Assembly (NCBI RefSeq): GCF_026213295.1
Contig: NC_079426.1
Location: forward strand, 23,412,423-23,476,422
Direction of reading: 5' to 3'
Length of the DNA stretch: 64,000 nucleotides
Source of the DNA: Gadus chalcogrammus
Taxonomy: Eukaryota; Chordata; Actinopteri; Gadiformes; Gadidae
Below, in pieces: positions 35,814-48,357 of this stretch. The notes under the pieces are model-generated. The model made no database searches. It worked only from the letters and a program-made list of their open reading frames with translations, and had not been told where the DNA came from. The translations under genes were made by a program, and so were the position numbers. How positions within the stretch are numbered: the first letter of the stretch is position 1; each line of letters opens with the position of its first letter.

Positions 35814-37011
35814 ATGTGAAGAAGAATGTAATTTGAGTGGTCCAGCTAGACCATTTCGCTGCTAAAACAACAACTTGGGCTGCTTCTAGGACATTTTGGG
35901 TGGATTTTGAACGGTATGTGGGCAGGACGTTTTTTGCAGGCAGGACCTGGCAACCCTGCGCTGTTGCCCGAGGTGCAGAAATGCTCCGGAACAGATCTGG
36001 ATCCACCATGGCCAAAATAATTGTCATGAATAGCATGAATAGATTCATGCATTATCATTCAACTTGAACATGTGTTTTTACAGTATAGAGTGGTGGAGGG
36101 ATGACGTATGTTGGCCAACCCGGAAGTGAGCTTTGACCTGGGTTTCCCTTGACAAAAAGCCAACGGGTTTTTCCATTGGATTTTGGATTATTGCAGAAAA
36201 ATTAGCATCTATGAAGCACCTCCACAAAAACTGAAAATAAATAATTCAATAAAAATAACTGTGCTCCAAAGAACGAAATGTAAACCAATGCATTCTGAAT
36301 GGGAGTGTTTCTCCGATTTTTCCATGCTACACAGAACGAAATGTAAACCCATGCAAATAAAGACTTCATGGTCATAATAATTTAAATATCATTATTCTCC
36401 TCAGTGTGTAGGGTGGTATTCTATTTTTTTCAACGGGGCTGCATCCAGTCACTTGACCGTCATGGTTGCTTGGTGGTTGCTATCGACCAGCCCCTCTAAT
36501 CCTTACATGGCTCTAAAAACCACGCGGCAAAGGAGCTGCCGTCCATTGTGTTGTTTTTGTCGTAAACTGCGGTCCGATGGTTAAAAAATAGACAGATATT
36601 CCAGGGTATCCTTAAAAGGCAGCTTGGATGTTTTTATTTTCTGCAGTTTAGACTTCTTCTATAACCTATTTTTGAAAGCAAAACACCAAGCTCAATGATT
36701 TAACGAGGCAGGGTTATTTGAAACAATTTATTAAATATATATTTGTGAGAGGTCATTCCTTCTCCTGAGTTTGCTTCCTATTTATGTCTAGTGTACAACC
36801 CTACTGTCCACAAGCATCACCCCCCCCCCTCCCCATATGGATTTGGAGAATTGTTGCCACGTCCCAGTGGTGGAGGAATCATATATATGAAAGAGGGCAT
36901 TCAATTATACTACAATGATCAATTAGGAGGCCGAAGCCCTAAAGGAAGTGATGCAATAGGTGACTGGGTCGACAACATTTAAGTAAACTGTACTTTGAGG
37001 TCTCTTATATA

Positions 37012-38077
37012 CAGTGTTGGGGGTAACGCGTTAGAACTAACGCGTTAGAGTACTCTTATTCGTTTTTTTCAGTAACGAGTAACCTGTAACGCGTTAGTTT
37101 TGCGAATTCAGTAATCAGTAACTCGTTAATTTCCAAAATAACCACTCGTTACTCCGTTACTTTAAGATTTTCCCTCGATAAGGAAAGTAAAGTCCCGGGT
37201 TTTCTGCATTTAGTCAGATGCTGCTGCCCTGCTCCTTGCATCTCTCTCTCTCGCTCTCTGTGTGTGTGTGCGCGCGCACCTGTGTGTGTAAGCTACGTGT
37301 GTCACCGCGGCAAGATGGACGAGAAGATAGCCTTAGATTCCTGGAGGTACGCTCATTATTTTGAGTTACAGAGCGAAAAGGACAAGAAGAACATAGTGGT
37401 CGTTTTGAGCACCTTCTTCTCCTACGTTTCAACCATTACTTTGGTGATAAATAGGCTAAAGGTAGCCTACGTGATTGTTATGAATGTAGGGCTATAGGGT
37501 CACACGAACATTTTCAGTTCTTCAATGTTTTTTTAGTGCCATGCACTGTTCTTTTGTGCAACGCATACGGTTAAATTGAGTTAAATTTCCAATTCTAAAA
37601 GGTTGCGTGCCTACCTGTTAAGCACTTTGTTAGGCGCCTGCACTTGTAAAGTGGATAAGCTATGTGCGACGCACTGTTCTTTTGTGCGCAGCCAATACGG
37701 TAAGCTACATTCTGTTAAAATAACTGCCTGTTACAGGAGTATGTTATTCATGGAAGCTGTTCAAATGATCAAAGGATGAATGCCTGTTAAATAAAACGTG
37801 CAATATGATGACTGTCTTTCCTGTCCTTATGCTATAGGTTCATGATTGATTCATAAACAGTCAGCACTGTTGGTGCATCTAAAGGAGGATGTGTGTTGTT
37901 GTTGCGCTAGGCGGACACGCACGCACCCCAAACGCATTTTAATTGTTGGTAACGCACGAGTACTCTAACGCGTTTCTTTTATTTATAGGTAACGTAGTAA
38001 CGTAACGGATTACTTTTAATTGATAGTAACAAAGTAACCTAACTGATTACTTTCAAAAGTAACGATACCCAACACTG
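37012..38077 (+). mobile_element. hAT element in left arm (1066 bp)
   Basis: An 8-bp duplication cttatata (37004-37011, 38078-38085). Termini CAGTGTTGGGGGTAACG and CGATACCCAACACTG. The right arm at about 39902 reads straight through the site (tgatatataagagacctc). Only a start fragment of a transposase remains. Confidence 0.92.
37315..37496 (+). pseudogene. hAT transposase N-terminal fragment
   Basis: It reads MDEKIALDSWRYAHYFELQS then EKDKKNIVVVLSTFFSYV before ending. This fits the N-terminus of fish BED-type hAT transposases, which normally exceed 500 residues. Zinc-finger and catalytic parts are missing. Confidence 0.55.
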
Positions 38078-38379
38078 CTTATATATCAAAGGGGGTCTCA
38101 AAGGACGCATACGCTTCAACCTTTGGCTCCAGCCCTACAGGAAATGACTCAGCAAGTGCTCCATCTCGTTGCACCTGCACCCAGCGGCTCGCTTGCAAGA
38201 TTTTGGCCTGAAGTTCTTCCCAGACCTACACCCTTGCCATCCAACACGCATATCTGAGAATCAGGCTTCTCTTTAATAATGACAAAATGTTACGAGAGAA
38301 ATACACATTGACTTTTTGTTATCTTATAAGCAGCGTGGTGCCGGCTCCTTTTGACCTTTTGACCCCAGACTTCAAAAAC

Positions 38380-39000
38380 GTGGCCACAGGCCAGCTGTGT
38401 CTACACATCTTAAGCCACAAATGTACACATCCATCCCACAAAAAATGGGGACTAGAAACTAACCTCTGTCTTATGTACATTTACTGTATTGTTGGAGGTC
38501 ACGCCCCTTTTCCGACCTTTTCGAGATAGCTAGGGAGGCTAAAATGTTTACACACATTTCCCGGGGACCCGAGAACGACATATCCGAGATTTGGAGTTCT
38601 AGCCCTTAGAGAAAAAAAGTTTTCCCAAATGGACTGTCATTTGGACAAAGCCCCTCAGAAGGGTTACCTGCAAGACCTAATGGTTCAGAATGTGGTGGAA
38701 AAAAACTTTTTTGAGATAGGAACGTCCTACCGCCCTAATTGAATACCTTAATCTAAGACCTAACTGGGACCCCCGCACCGAAATTTGGCCCGGTCGGACC
38801 CCGAGGGCAGGAAGGGATGGCCCTTCCTGCCCGAAACTTGGCCCAGTCGGACCCCGAGTGCAGGAAGGGGGGGCCTGGACTTTCATAATCCTCGCTCGGT
38901 GACTGTAAAGGATGTTTGGTCGGATGTTATGACGAAGAATCATAATGTGAATGGGAATATTCTATAAATGTCTTGATATCATCTTTCGTCTCAACACTTC
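38380..39000. repeat. Left-arm-only segment of the palindrome
   Basis: No counterpart in the right arm, where 'ccagaagtctggggtc' (39623-39638) joins directly to unrelated bases. It contains a roughly 58-bp tandem duplication with 'ttggcccggtcggaccccga' (38786) and 'ttggcccagtcggaccccga' (38839). Confidence 0.65.
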
Positions 39001-40121
39001 TGCTGCAGCCGCTTAAAGTCTCACTCCGAGAACCTTAAAATATGAATCATGTCCTTTGACATCTACGTTTTGAGGCGATTGCAACAGTGCCACACATGAT
39101 CATATTTGAATATGTTTCGGGGTAGTAATTAGCTGTCGATTTTGTAGGCCTTTATCAATAATGACCAGCTATAGATTTGCTTCCCGATGGAGATTTTTGA
39201 CAAATTACATGTTATTTAGCATCTACACGTTAAACGGAGTCCAATGAGATCAAGCTCGCCCTCTTGCTACACCGAGATCATGTCCTAGACCTAGGTGTAC
39301 CATGTAAAATACATGTTTCCATTTGCTAGAGTGTCATGCTGGGTGTCAATGGACTCAGCTCAACGTGTAGATGCTAAATAACATGTCATTTGTCACACAT
39401 TTCTATCGGGAAGCAAATCAATAGCTGCTCATTATTGATTAAGGCCTCCAATTTCGACAGCTAATTACTACCATTAAACATGTTCGAATATGCTCATGTG
39501 TGGCACCGTTGCAATCGCCTGGAAGCGTAGATGTTGAAGGACACCTTGTTCGCCCTCTTACGCCACCGGGAAGATATTTACATGCTTCTGATTGACTAAT
39601 GAATTGATTCAGCTATTCCCCCAGAAGTCTGGGGTCAAAAGGAGCCGGCACCACGCCGCTTATGAGACAAAAGTTAACGTGTATTTCTCTCATAACTTTT
39701 TGTCATTATTAAAGAGAGGCCTGATTCTCAGATATGCAGGTTGGATGGCTAGGGTGTAGGTCTGGGGAGAACTTCAGGCCAAAATCTTGCACGCGAGCCG
39801 CTGGGTGCAGGTGCAACGAGATGGAGCACTTGCTGAGTCATTTCCTGTAGGGCTGGAGCCACAGGTTGAAGCGTATGCGTCCTTTGAGACCCCCTTTGAT
39901 ATATAAGAGACCTCAAAGTACAGTTTACTTAAATGTTGTCGACCCAGTCACCTATTGCATCACTTCCTTTAGGGCTTCAGCCTCCTAATTGATCATTGTA
40001 GTATAATTGAATGCCCTCTTTCATATATGTGATACCTCCACCACTGGGACGTGGCAACAATTCTCCAAATCCATATGGGGAGGGGGGGGGGTGATGCTTG
40101 TGGACAGTTAGGTTGTACACT

Positions 40122-41761
40122 CAGAGCCAGATTAAATAAATGGACTATACTAGGCAGACTGTATTTTTTGGGCCCCCCCTCCATCGATAACCTAACCTAA
40201 CCCTAACACTTACCAAAGTTACTAATAAAAGTTAATTCACATTTTACATAGCGTAGTCTTTGGTTACAAGTTGGTTATTTGTACGCCATGTGTTGTATAT
40301 TAAACAGTCTATCAGACTATTTTTTGATTTTTATTATTTATACGTTATTACACAGCTCTATTAAATGCTATTAAATTATCCTTATCTTATCCATTGCCAG
40401 TGTCATTTTTAAGGCAGTAGTCCCAGTAAATCACCAATAGGTGTCACTGTGTCAGCATTGCTATGTAAACAGAGCAAAAAAGATAAATGTAGTAAGCTAT
40501 TGCATTTTGCAGAAAATCTTAATTAAATGTGTTGATTAAATTGAATAGTTAAATAAGTAGTCAAATATACAAAGACTAATAAAATATGCAGTCAGAGAAA
40601 GTGTGCTGTAGTGGTAAAGATGTTTATTTTCATGGACAAGCATCACCTATCTTCAATTTTCCAACACTCTCATTTAGCATGCTCCACTCAGGGATAATCT
40701 TCAGCCTTCCAGCACCACAGGCCTCCATTGCAGTAGAAACACATCTTGACAGCATCATCACGATCTTGTGGAGAAATAATAAAATGTATATATAAGCTGA
40801 AAGACAGCTGTTTGAGATTTGAATATACCGGTACTTGGTTTGTTCCTCATATTTCATTTCATTATAGTAGAAAGTAATATGCATTCACTTTACTTATTAA
40901 GATTTAGATTTTTAAATGGAAAACTTACATTTACGGATGCTTTCTCCTGAGTTTTGATGAGGCAAAGTCCTCTATAATGTCTTCAAAATCCAGGGAGGTT
41001 GTAAATCTATTCTCAATTGCCAACAGGGCAAAGGCATTCAGTTTTTTTTCTGTTACTGTTGCTCTCCGGTATGTTTTCACTCGTTTCAACGTAGAAAATG
41101 ACGGCGCTGATGTTGACGGCGCCACAGCGTCTTCCGCTGCGTCTTCGGGCCGCGTCTCCGGGCCTGGCTCCGGTCCTGGCTGCGGGCCTGGCTCGGCCTC
41201 TGGCTGCGGGCCTGTCTCGGCCTCTAGCTGCGGGCCTGGCTCGGCCTCTGGCTGCGGGCCTGGCTCGGCCTCTGGCTGCGGGCCTGGCTCGGCCTCTGGC
41301 TGCGGGCCTGGCTCGGCCTCTGGCTCTGCTGACACGAGCAGGTTCACAGCTGTCGGACGGCTGCCCGACAGAAACTTCTGTAAAGCCCCCCGCTGTTTCT
41401 TCTTTTGTTCCTCTTCATTTTTTTCTTTTTATGTTTTGCCGCACCCGAAAGCATCTTGAATGTTAGCCTACTCAAGAAACGACCTGCCTGCTAGCTTTAT
41501 TGTTCCGCTTAGTCTTGACCCGCTGACCTCCCCTCGGACTTAACTGATTGGCGTTAATGTGACGTAACGTTAAGATAAACAACGTCACTATTTTTAGTTA
41601 ATTAATATATATTGATATATTATCACTGAAATAAATAGTAGGAAGGACATTTGTATTGGCTATTTCATTTATTTATTTATTTTTTACTTCTGTCTGGGCC
41701 CCCCCCTGCCAATCAGGCCCTAGGCACGTGCCTAGTTTGCCTTTGGGTTAATCCGGCTCTG
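40122..41761 (-). mobile_element. hAT element in right arm (1640 bp), ZMYM1-like
   Basis: An 8-bp duplication tgtacact (40114-40121, 41762-41769). Ends CAGAGCCAGATTAA and TTAATCCGGCTCTG. The left arm at about 36790 has the unoccupied site (ctagtgtacaacc). It codes for a heavily deleted transposase on the minus strand. A truncated relative is at 18172-18888. Confidence 0.93.
40931..41454 (-). pseudogene. Internally deleted hAT transposase (N- and C-termini only)
   Basis: From ATG at 41454 it reads MLSGAAKHKKKK. An A-run (about 41418-41424) then shifts the frame to GALQKFLSGSRPTAVNLLVS. Eleven-residue PEAEPGPQ repeats follow (about six units), then LNAFALLAIENRF and LDFEDIIEDFASSKLRRKHP. The last block is the C-terminal end of the hAT dimerisation domain of ZMYM1/TTF-type proteins. 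The RNase H-like catalytic core is absent, so it is a non-autonomous deletion derivative. Confidence 0.7.
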
Positions 41762-42683
41762 TGTACACTAGACATAAATAGGAAGCAAACTCAGGAGAAG
41801 GAATGACCTCTCACAAATATATATTTAATAAATTGTTTCAAATAACCCTGCCTCGTTAAATCATTGAGCTTGGTGTTTTGCTTTCAAAAATAGGTTATAG
41901 AAGAAGTCTAAACTGCAGAAAATAAAAACATCCAAGCTGCCTTTTAAGGATACCTTGGAATATCTGTCTATTTTTTAACCATCGGACCCTAGTTTACGAC
42001 AAAAACAACACAATGGACGGCAGCTCCTTTGCCGCGTGGTTTTTAGAGGCCATTTTAGGGGCTGGTCGATAGCAACCACCATAGCAACCATGACGGTCAA
42101 GTGACTGGATGCAGCCCCGTTGAAAAAAATAGAATACCACCCTACACACTGAGGAGAATAATGATATTTAAATTATTATGACCATGAAGTCTTTATTTGC
42201 ATGGGTTTACATTTCGTTCTGTGTAGCATGGAAAAATCGGAGAAACACTCCCATTCAGAATGCATTGGTTTACATTTCGTTCTTTGGAGCACAGTTATTT
42301 TTATTTATTTATTTCTTTTCATTTTTTGTGGAGGTGCTTCAAAGATGCTAATATTTCTGCAATAATCCAAAATCCAATGGAAAAACCCGTTGGCTTTTGT
42401 CAAGGGAAACCCAGGTCGACGCTCACTTCCGGGTTGGCCAACATACGTCATCCCTCCACCACATGTTCAAGTTGAATGATAATGCATGAATCTATTCATG
42501 CTATTCATGACAATTATTTTGGCCATGGTGGATCCAGATCTGTTCCAGAGCATTTCTGCACCTCGGGCAACAGCGCAGGGTTGCCAGGTCCTGCCTGCAA
42601 AAAACGTCCTGCCCACATACCGTTCAAAATCCACCCAAAATGTCCTAGAAGCAGCCCAAGTTGTTTTTTTAGCAGCGAAATGC

Positions 42684-42685
<2 letters not shown>

Positions 42686-42779
<94 letters not shown>

Positions 42780-42808
42780 TGCGTGCGTGCGTGCGTGCGT
42801 GCGTGCGT
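42686..42808. repeat. (TG)n / (CGTG)n microsatellite
   Basis: It begins at the right boundary of the palindrome and passes into CGTG tetramers at 42780. Confidence 0.96.
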
Positions 42809-42829
42809 GTGTGTATGTGTGCTAACACG

Positions 42830-43110
42830 CTATTTTATGTTGAAATGCGACGTAATCCAGTGTTCACGAAAACGTACACTGTCACGTATGCTTTTGGCGA
42901 CTGGGTTGGCTCTCAGATAAACGTGTTTCACGTCACAGGGTTTGGGAGGAAGGGGCGGGCCTTCTGAGAGGGGGTTCCGGGGGTTTCCTTCCGGGCGGGA
43001 GTTTTGGTTGTTGTAGTTTTCCGGTGGAGCTGTGCCTGCCTGTCCGATTGTGGAATCCAATAAACCTGCTATCAAGCTTACTTCGCTCAATACCTCGCCT
43101 GTGGTTATTA
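42830..43110 (+). repeat. LTR-like sequence, doubtful
   Basis: GC-rich sequence followed by 'ccaataaacctgctatcaag' and 'cctgtggttattaca' has the look of an LTR 3' half with a polyA signal. Ends not defined. Confidence 0.3.
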
Positions 43111-44840
43111 CATTGTCATTAAAAGTTACATAAAGTACGGTTTAATAACACAAACGCAGGAAACACGTGAGCTGCTAGTTTAGCGAAAGCAGCGTCCCTA
43201 GCAACCTGACGTCGTGAAACATGCGAGCGAGACGATTAAATCTTCCTATAACTATAATAAAACTAAAGATCAGACACAGACGGAATCACTGACTGAAGAT
43301 TAATGCAAGTAAAAAGTATATTTCTCGCTAGAAATGTTTATTAGAAACACTGTTTAACGGTGAATGATCCTAAAATATTGCATTTCCCATTCAGATATAC
43401 AGATGAATAAAGATCTACAACATTCACTGACGGAAGATTATTCAAGGAACAAAGTAAATTTCTCACTCGAAATGTCATAGAACACTTATTTTTAATGTGA
43501 AATTCTGCAAACAAATCAATCGACATAGTAGCATACGAGCTGCATCACCGTTGATAGACTATCGTCTATATCCGACTGAGGGAGTTTAACTGAAGGTCTA
43601 TCTGGCGTTGAAAGAACGACGAAAAGGTACCCCATTTTCGGCGAAATTGACGCCAGGGATCCGTGCGTCACACAGTTGAACGAGTAGGGAGTGAGACTGT
43701 GTTACTAGACATATTCCCGGGATATTTACCCTGATATCTGTCATGGTAGAAGGGATATTGATACCTTTAAATTTGCTCAGCAGATATGAACTGAGGGGAG
43801 CATATACAAGTGCTTATTAGGCCCCCCACAGGGAAAAGAGCAGCCGTTTCAGACATGTGGGGACCAGGTGACACGACAACTCCAGTCCAAGAGGCTTACC
43901 AAACAGGTCAATGTAGGTTGTGTTGCAAATCAAGTTTTTGATCAGCAAAAAGAAGACAAAAGCTAACCACAAGTTCAGCTATGTCCAGGATTTTATCTCC
44001 TGCCCCTAGTGAGAAAACTCCTCTCCAACTCAACCATGGGGAGGATCTGTGTGTCCCCACTGTTTTTCGTTGGTTATCATTCATTTGGTATGCATAGCCA
44101 ATAGGCTTGCACCTACAATCAACAAAGCCAATGAGGCTTGCACCTACAATCATAGAACCTGTTTGATACAATATATCGTTAACACTACGCATACACGTAG
44201 GAACATCTAAGTAGGGATTTGCGGAGGCTGTAGGGGAGGGACATGCCGGAAGAGTTTTACATGAGCTACCCTGGTGTCTCTCGCTGTTTTATCAGTACAA
44301 ATAATATAATTATAATAGACACAGAGAACACACTTCACTCTGAGAAAAACGTAAATAATTGGGACAAACAATGATTTTTTCAGTAGGCATTTCATCAGTA
44401 ATGATGCTTTATTTGGCATATTCCAATAAGAATAGCACAGGTGAAAAAGACTGATAGGAGAAGGTTGTGCCCTGCCCCTGCCTCTTCAAAATATGAATAA
44501 AACTGTGTTTGACTGTAATAAGGCAACACATTAAGGAGAGCGAGAGTTATCATTATTATAGATTATCAGGGCGAATTATACCTTTAAATGAGCTGCCTGT
44601 AAAATAACAAGTGATTGGACAACAGAAAGTAAGTGACTCGTAATAGCAAGGAGTGGTGGGTATGAATGACCATACTCCTAAATGGCTATAGCCAGGCGAC
44701 AGTGCCTATTGTATGGGTTGGGGTTATTAGCCGTCTTTGAGATGTATATTATATCATATTCAAAATTTTCCTAGATATTTGGTAGATGTGTCATGGATAA
44801 TGGGATATGTAATGGTTATTTTAAGCTTCTAGATCCAGTT
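43111..44840. other. No gene or classifiable repeat seen
   Basis: Short frames only. A small duplication 'gcttgcacctacaatca' occurs at 44105 and 44133. Confidence 0.5.
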
Positions 44841-44848
44841 TTCCACTA

Positions 44849-44877
44849 TGTAAAGCTATAATATATATAGCTTTACA
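44849..44877. other. Palindrome 'tgtaaagctata...tatagctttaca'
   Basis: A near-perfect 12-bp-arm palindrome around an AT core. Confidence 0.75.
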
Positions 44878-44939
44878 TTTACGGCAATACTTGTCTTGAA
44901 ATTATATGAAGGAGGGGCGGGCTGGTGTCATATACCATT

Positions 44940-45062
44940 GTTGGGAACGGCAGTTACCGTTCCTGAACGCTATGCCGTTCCACCTGAACTGCAGTTACCG
45001 CTCCTGAACGGCAGTTACCGCTCCTGAACGGCATCTGCCGTTCCAGAACGGCATGTGCCATG
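44940..45062. repeat. Tandem 'gaacggcagttaccg' array with inverted symmetry
   Basis: Five or six degenerate units of about 20 bp, e.g. 'ctgaacggcagttaccgctc'. 'ccgttcc' and 'ggaacgg' words alternate, so the array can fold. Confidence 0.75.
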
Positions 45063-45830
45063 GTATGTCAGTGGTCGCGGTGGCACATGTCACAGGCCAA
45101 TAAATGATCTCGGCGCTACTGGAGATCTGTGTCACCCAAACAGAATTTGTCACACACCCTTTTTCCCCACTTTGTCACAGTATTGGCACATCCTCTGTCC
45201 CGTTTCATCCATCTCTGTAGATTTATTTGTAAAGATGAACTTACTTGCAATAACTTGTAAATGCCTTTTTCCTTTTTTACTGCCGGGGTCTTTTCTTTCC
45301 TCACTACCAACACTGCTCTCACACACATTAAAAACCTCAACCACTAATAACAACAGGCTGGTAAACAGGTATTATACCTGATCTTCATTTCCTTTTCTGG
45401 CTCTCAGTCATCAGAATAGTGATTGTTTGTATTTTGTCTGCATGCTCTTGTCTTTTATAGTGTTTAAGTGTTACTGTGCAATTTCATTGACACTTTGCAG
45501 AGTGTAAAATTCTCCTTTTAAGCCCTATGTTTTAACTTTACTTCAGTGGGTCATGTTTCCAATTAGAGCCACTCTATAACTTCCAGCTTGGCTTGAACCT
45601 TTCATGACCTCCCCTATCACCTAAATATAATCTTCTCACAGGTTTATCCTTTCCACTACATAAGGCTGTCCCGCGCGGTGCTCCTTGTCTGGTGTGAGCC
45701 GCTTCATAGTGAAGCTCTGCCTTCACCAAGCCGTAAACATGCCTTTTAACCAATTGAACCATTTCAGAACATAAGTGGGGGAAAAAACACAACAACCATA
45801 GAACTGCCAGTTCGGATTTTAAGGTGCTAC
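45063..45830. other. No gene or classifiable repeat seen
   Basis: A short unrecognised frame at 45055-45381. No splice or domain support. Confidence 0.45.
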
Positions 45831-45839
45831 TGTTTACCT

Positions 45840-46080
45840 AGCCTTGCATGAATTAGCACCATCCTACCTGATGGTCCTTATTATTCCTGGGAGCTCTTCA
45901 ATCGAGCCCCCTATCTTTGGAATGGTCTTCCATCTGTAATCAGGGAAACTGACTCTGCTGAGATATTCAAAGACAAGCTGAAAACCTACCTACTATTTTA
46001 CTCTTTTATTTGGCCTAGAGGCGCACTAAGCTGCTGTTGCACTGGGTTTGCCGAGATTGCTGCAGATGACTCGCACTATA
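45840..46080 (+). mobile_element. LINE ORF2 3'-end fragment
   Basis: One plus frame reads LWNGLPSVIRETDSAEIFKD then KLKTYLLFYSF, the usual fish L2/CR1-type ORF2 C-terminus. Upstream frames are broken by stops. Confidence 0.6.
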
Positions 46081-46689
46081 TTAGTGGTTGAAAACATTTT
46101 TTATTTGCACCCTGACTGGATGCCTGGAATTCCCAGAAGGTAACCAGCCTGCTCACCGGCCACCACCCTATCACCAAGACAACAGAATTGCCTTGGTGTA
46201 TGTCAATTATTTCACCCATTGCACTCCTCACCATCCCAGGAAGGAGGGTGCAACCACTCCTAGGTGGATGTCATGAATATATGGCCTGTGAAGCCCTGAG
46301 ACTGTAACTGTGATTAAGGGCTACATACAAATACCTTTAATTGAAATGAGTATGGTGGCGCAGCACCACTATAGCATTGTTTGAGGAGATCCCTGATACA
46401 GGTAAAACCCAATTTAACGCCTTTGTTTGGCTCCACAAAATGATGACCTCGTTATTATAGTATAAACATATAATTTTGGGAGTGCGTTAATCATGATTTT
46501 CCCACAGTGAAGCAGTTGCGTTTTCTGCTTGTTGACTGCTCAGTGAATGACCTGGGATGGGAAGCCTATTATTTGTATCAATCTGACCTCATGTGGCGAC
46601 AGAGATAGCCAGAAGAGCTCTGTGATTAATTAACAACACACTGTTTCGTACAGTGTTCTGTATGTCTTATATGTTATACATGGTATAGG

Positions 46690-47425
46690 CCTACATGTAT
46701 TGTGTTCTGTTTTGTGTAGTATGTTTGTGTTGTTGTTCTGTCTCCTCCTCCTGTTTTCATTCTCCAAATTCTCAGATGTGCACACCTGGTCCCAATCACC
46801 AAATCACCACACCTGTTCCAGATCTCCCATCAACCATTCCCTTTAAATAGTCCTGTGTTTGTTTGTAGGGGTTAAGTGCTTTGGTTTGAGCTGTGGCAGA
46901 GCTTTGGTTGAGCTCTGTTGGCTTGCTTTTGGAGTGTATTGCTAGTGTTTGCTAGTGTTTACTAGTGCTTGCGAGTGCTTGGTTTCTTTGTTGGTTTATT
47001 GTATTGTCTTTAGTTATTACACACTTGTTTAAACCTCATTACTTTAGTTGTTAGCAGCCTACTTTAGTTTGTCTTTGCCTTTGTTAATTATTTTGTTGTG
47101 CGCACAGGGTCAATAAGGATAGGTAAGATACCCTGGGGTTTACATATTTCATACACGTAGGTTTACCTGTTGTTAATACCCTAGGTTAGAGTGAGCACCA
47201 CCCACTGTACTTTTTGGGTGCAAAGCACCTGTCAATGGGGGGGTGGGTTATGTTCTTTTCTTTGGTGCCACTGACAGTCCTTGTTGATCCCTGTGTTGCC
47301 TTTTTTGTAAATAAACACTTTATATTGAATTCACCTTTTGTCTTGGATTTTGTGTGACTGCACCCTCACTTGCCCAAACCTGTTGCCCTTATGTTGCGTC
47401 CTACTCCGAGCCACCAGGGGCGTAA
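46690..47425 (+). mobile_element. Probable solo LTR
   Basis: T-rich sequence with repeated 'tgctagtgttt' units (46938-46970), a 'gtaaataaacactttatatt' polyA region at 47307 and an end near 'ccaggggcgtaataca'. The layout fits a fish LTR element. Precise ends and TSD were not found. Confidence 0.45.
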
Positions 47426-47429
47426 TACA

Positions 47430-48357
47430 CACCCATAAACAAGCTTTGTAGAATACTTTAGATTTAGCCGAAGCCTGTGATTAATATGAAACACAAAGGG
47501 CTTTTATTTGTAATTGGCTTATTGCTGACAAATCTTCTTGTAAGCTTCTTCTTACAAAGGGCGCCGCAGGAAGGCATTCTAATATTTCGCTATCAAAACT
47601 ACACCCAACTGTAGATTAGACACAGACGTTTCATTTGTTTTTTAGGCAGTTCTGTGCAGAATCGCCCCTCTAATCGGGGTCCATGGTCGCACCACGTTAC
47701 ATCCATATAGGCACTATGTCAAACCGTGTTATATCGCGGTTTACTTGTTTAAGTCTATTTTTTTTAATTACTGGCACCCATGCCATTTCGAAAATAATTA
47801 CGTTGCACTATGTGGTATTTGTATGCATTGGTAAGGATTAGGCATTCTTTTTGGAACATTGGGTAATCGTTAACAATTTTGAGAGGATACACGTTTGAAT
47901 CTATCACCTCTGAGGACCCTCCTTTAATCACTATGGTCATCTGGTTGCATTTTATTTGTATCAATTTGGGAATTGAAACACAGACGCACGTACGCAATGT
48001 CGGCCTAGTATGGGGTCGATTAATGTGGTGTAAATTAAGCAGAAGGATATGCCAGTTTGTGGGTCAAAAGCATGTTTTCCCTATCGCTAGCCCTGATATT
48101 AGCAGGTAAACTGATCAAATGTTTACACTTGGGTAGCAAAATACCATAGCCGTCTGAAAATTGTCTAAAGAGGAACTGGTCTTTTTTTTTTTTTTAAGCA
48201 GCTGCCACAATCACTAGGCCTGAATAACTGCTGCCACGAGACCGGATGCACTTTGTCAGCATAACACCATTGGGGATTCCCATGGTTTTATGGACACTGG
48301 CATAGACCATCCCTACAACACCCCCTTCTCCTCCTAGTTTCTCCACATAAACCCTTC
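47430..48357. other. No gene or classifiable repeat seen
   Basis: Only short frames. A T-run at 48182-48195. Confidence 0.45.

Larger units (their letters stand above)
35849..42684. mobile_element. Giant inverted-repeat (palindromic) element
   Basis: The outermost matched bases are catttcgctgctaaaa (35849) and ttttagcagcgaaatg (ending 42684). Matching inverted blocks continue inward to about 39236 and 39364, leaving a spacer of about 130 bp. Each arm has one hAT insertion that the other lacks, and the right arm also lacks about 600 bp present at 38380-39000. No protein of its own was recognised. A partial third copy is at 51708-52280. No clear target duplication was found at the outer ends. 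It could be a fold-back transposon or an inverted genomic duplication of a repeat. Confidence 0.75.
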
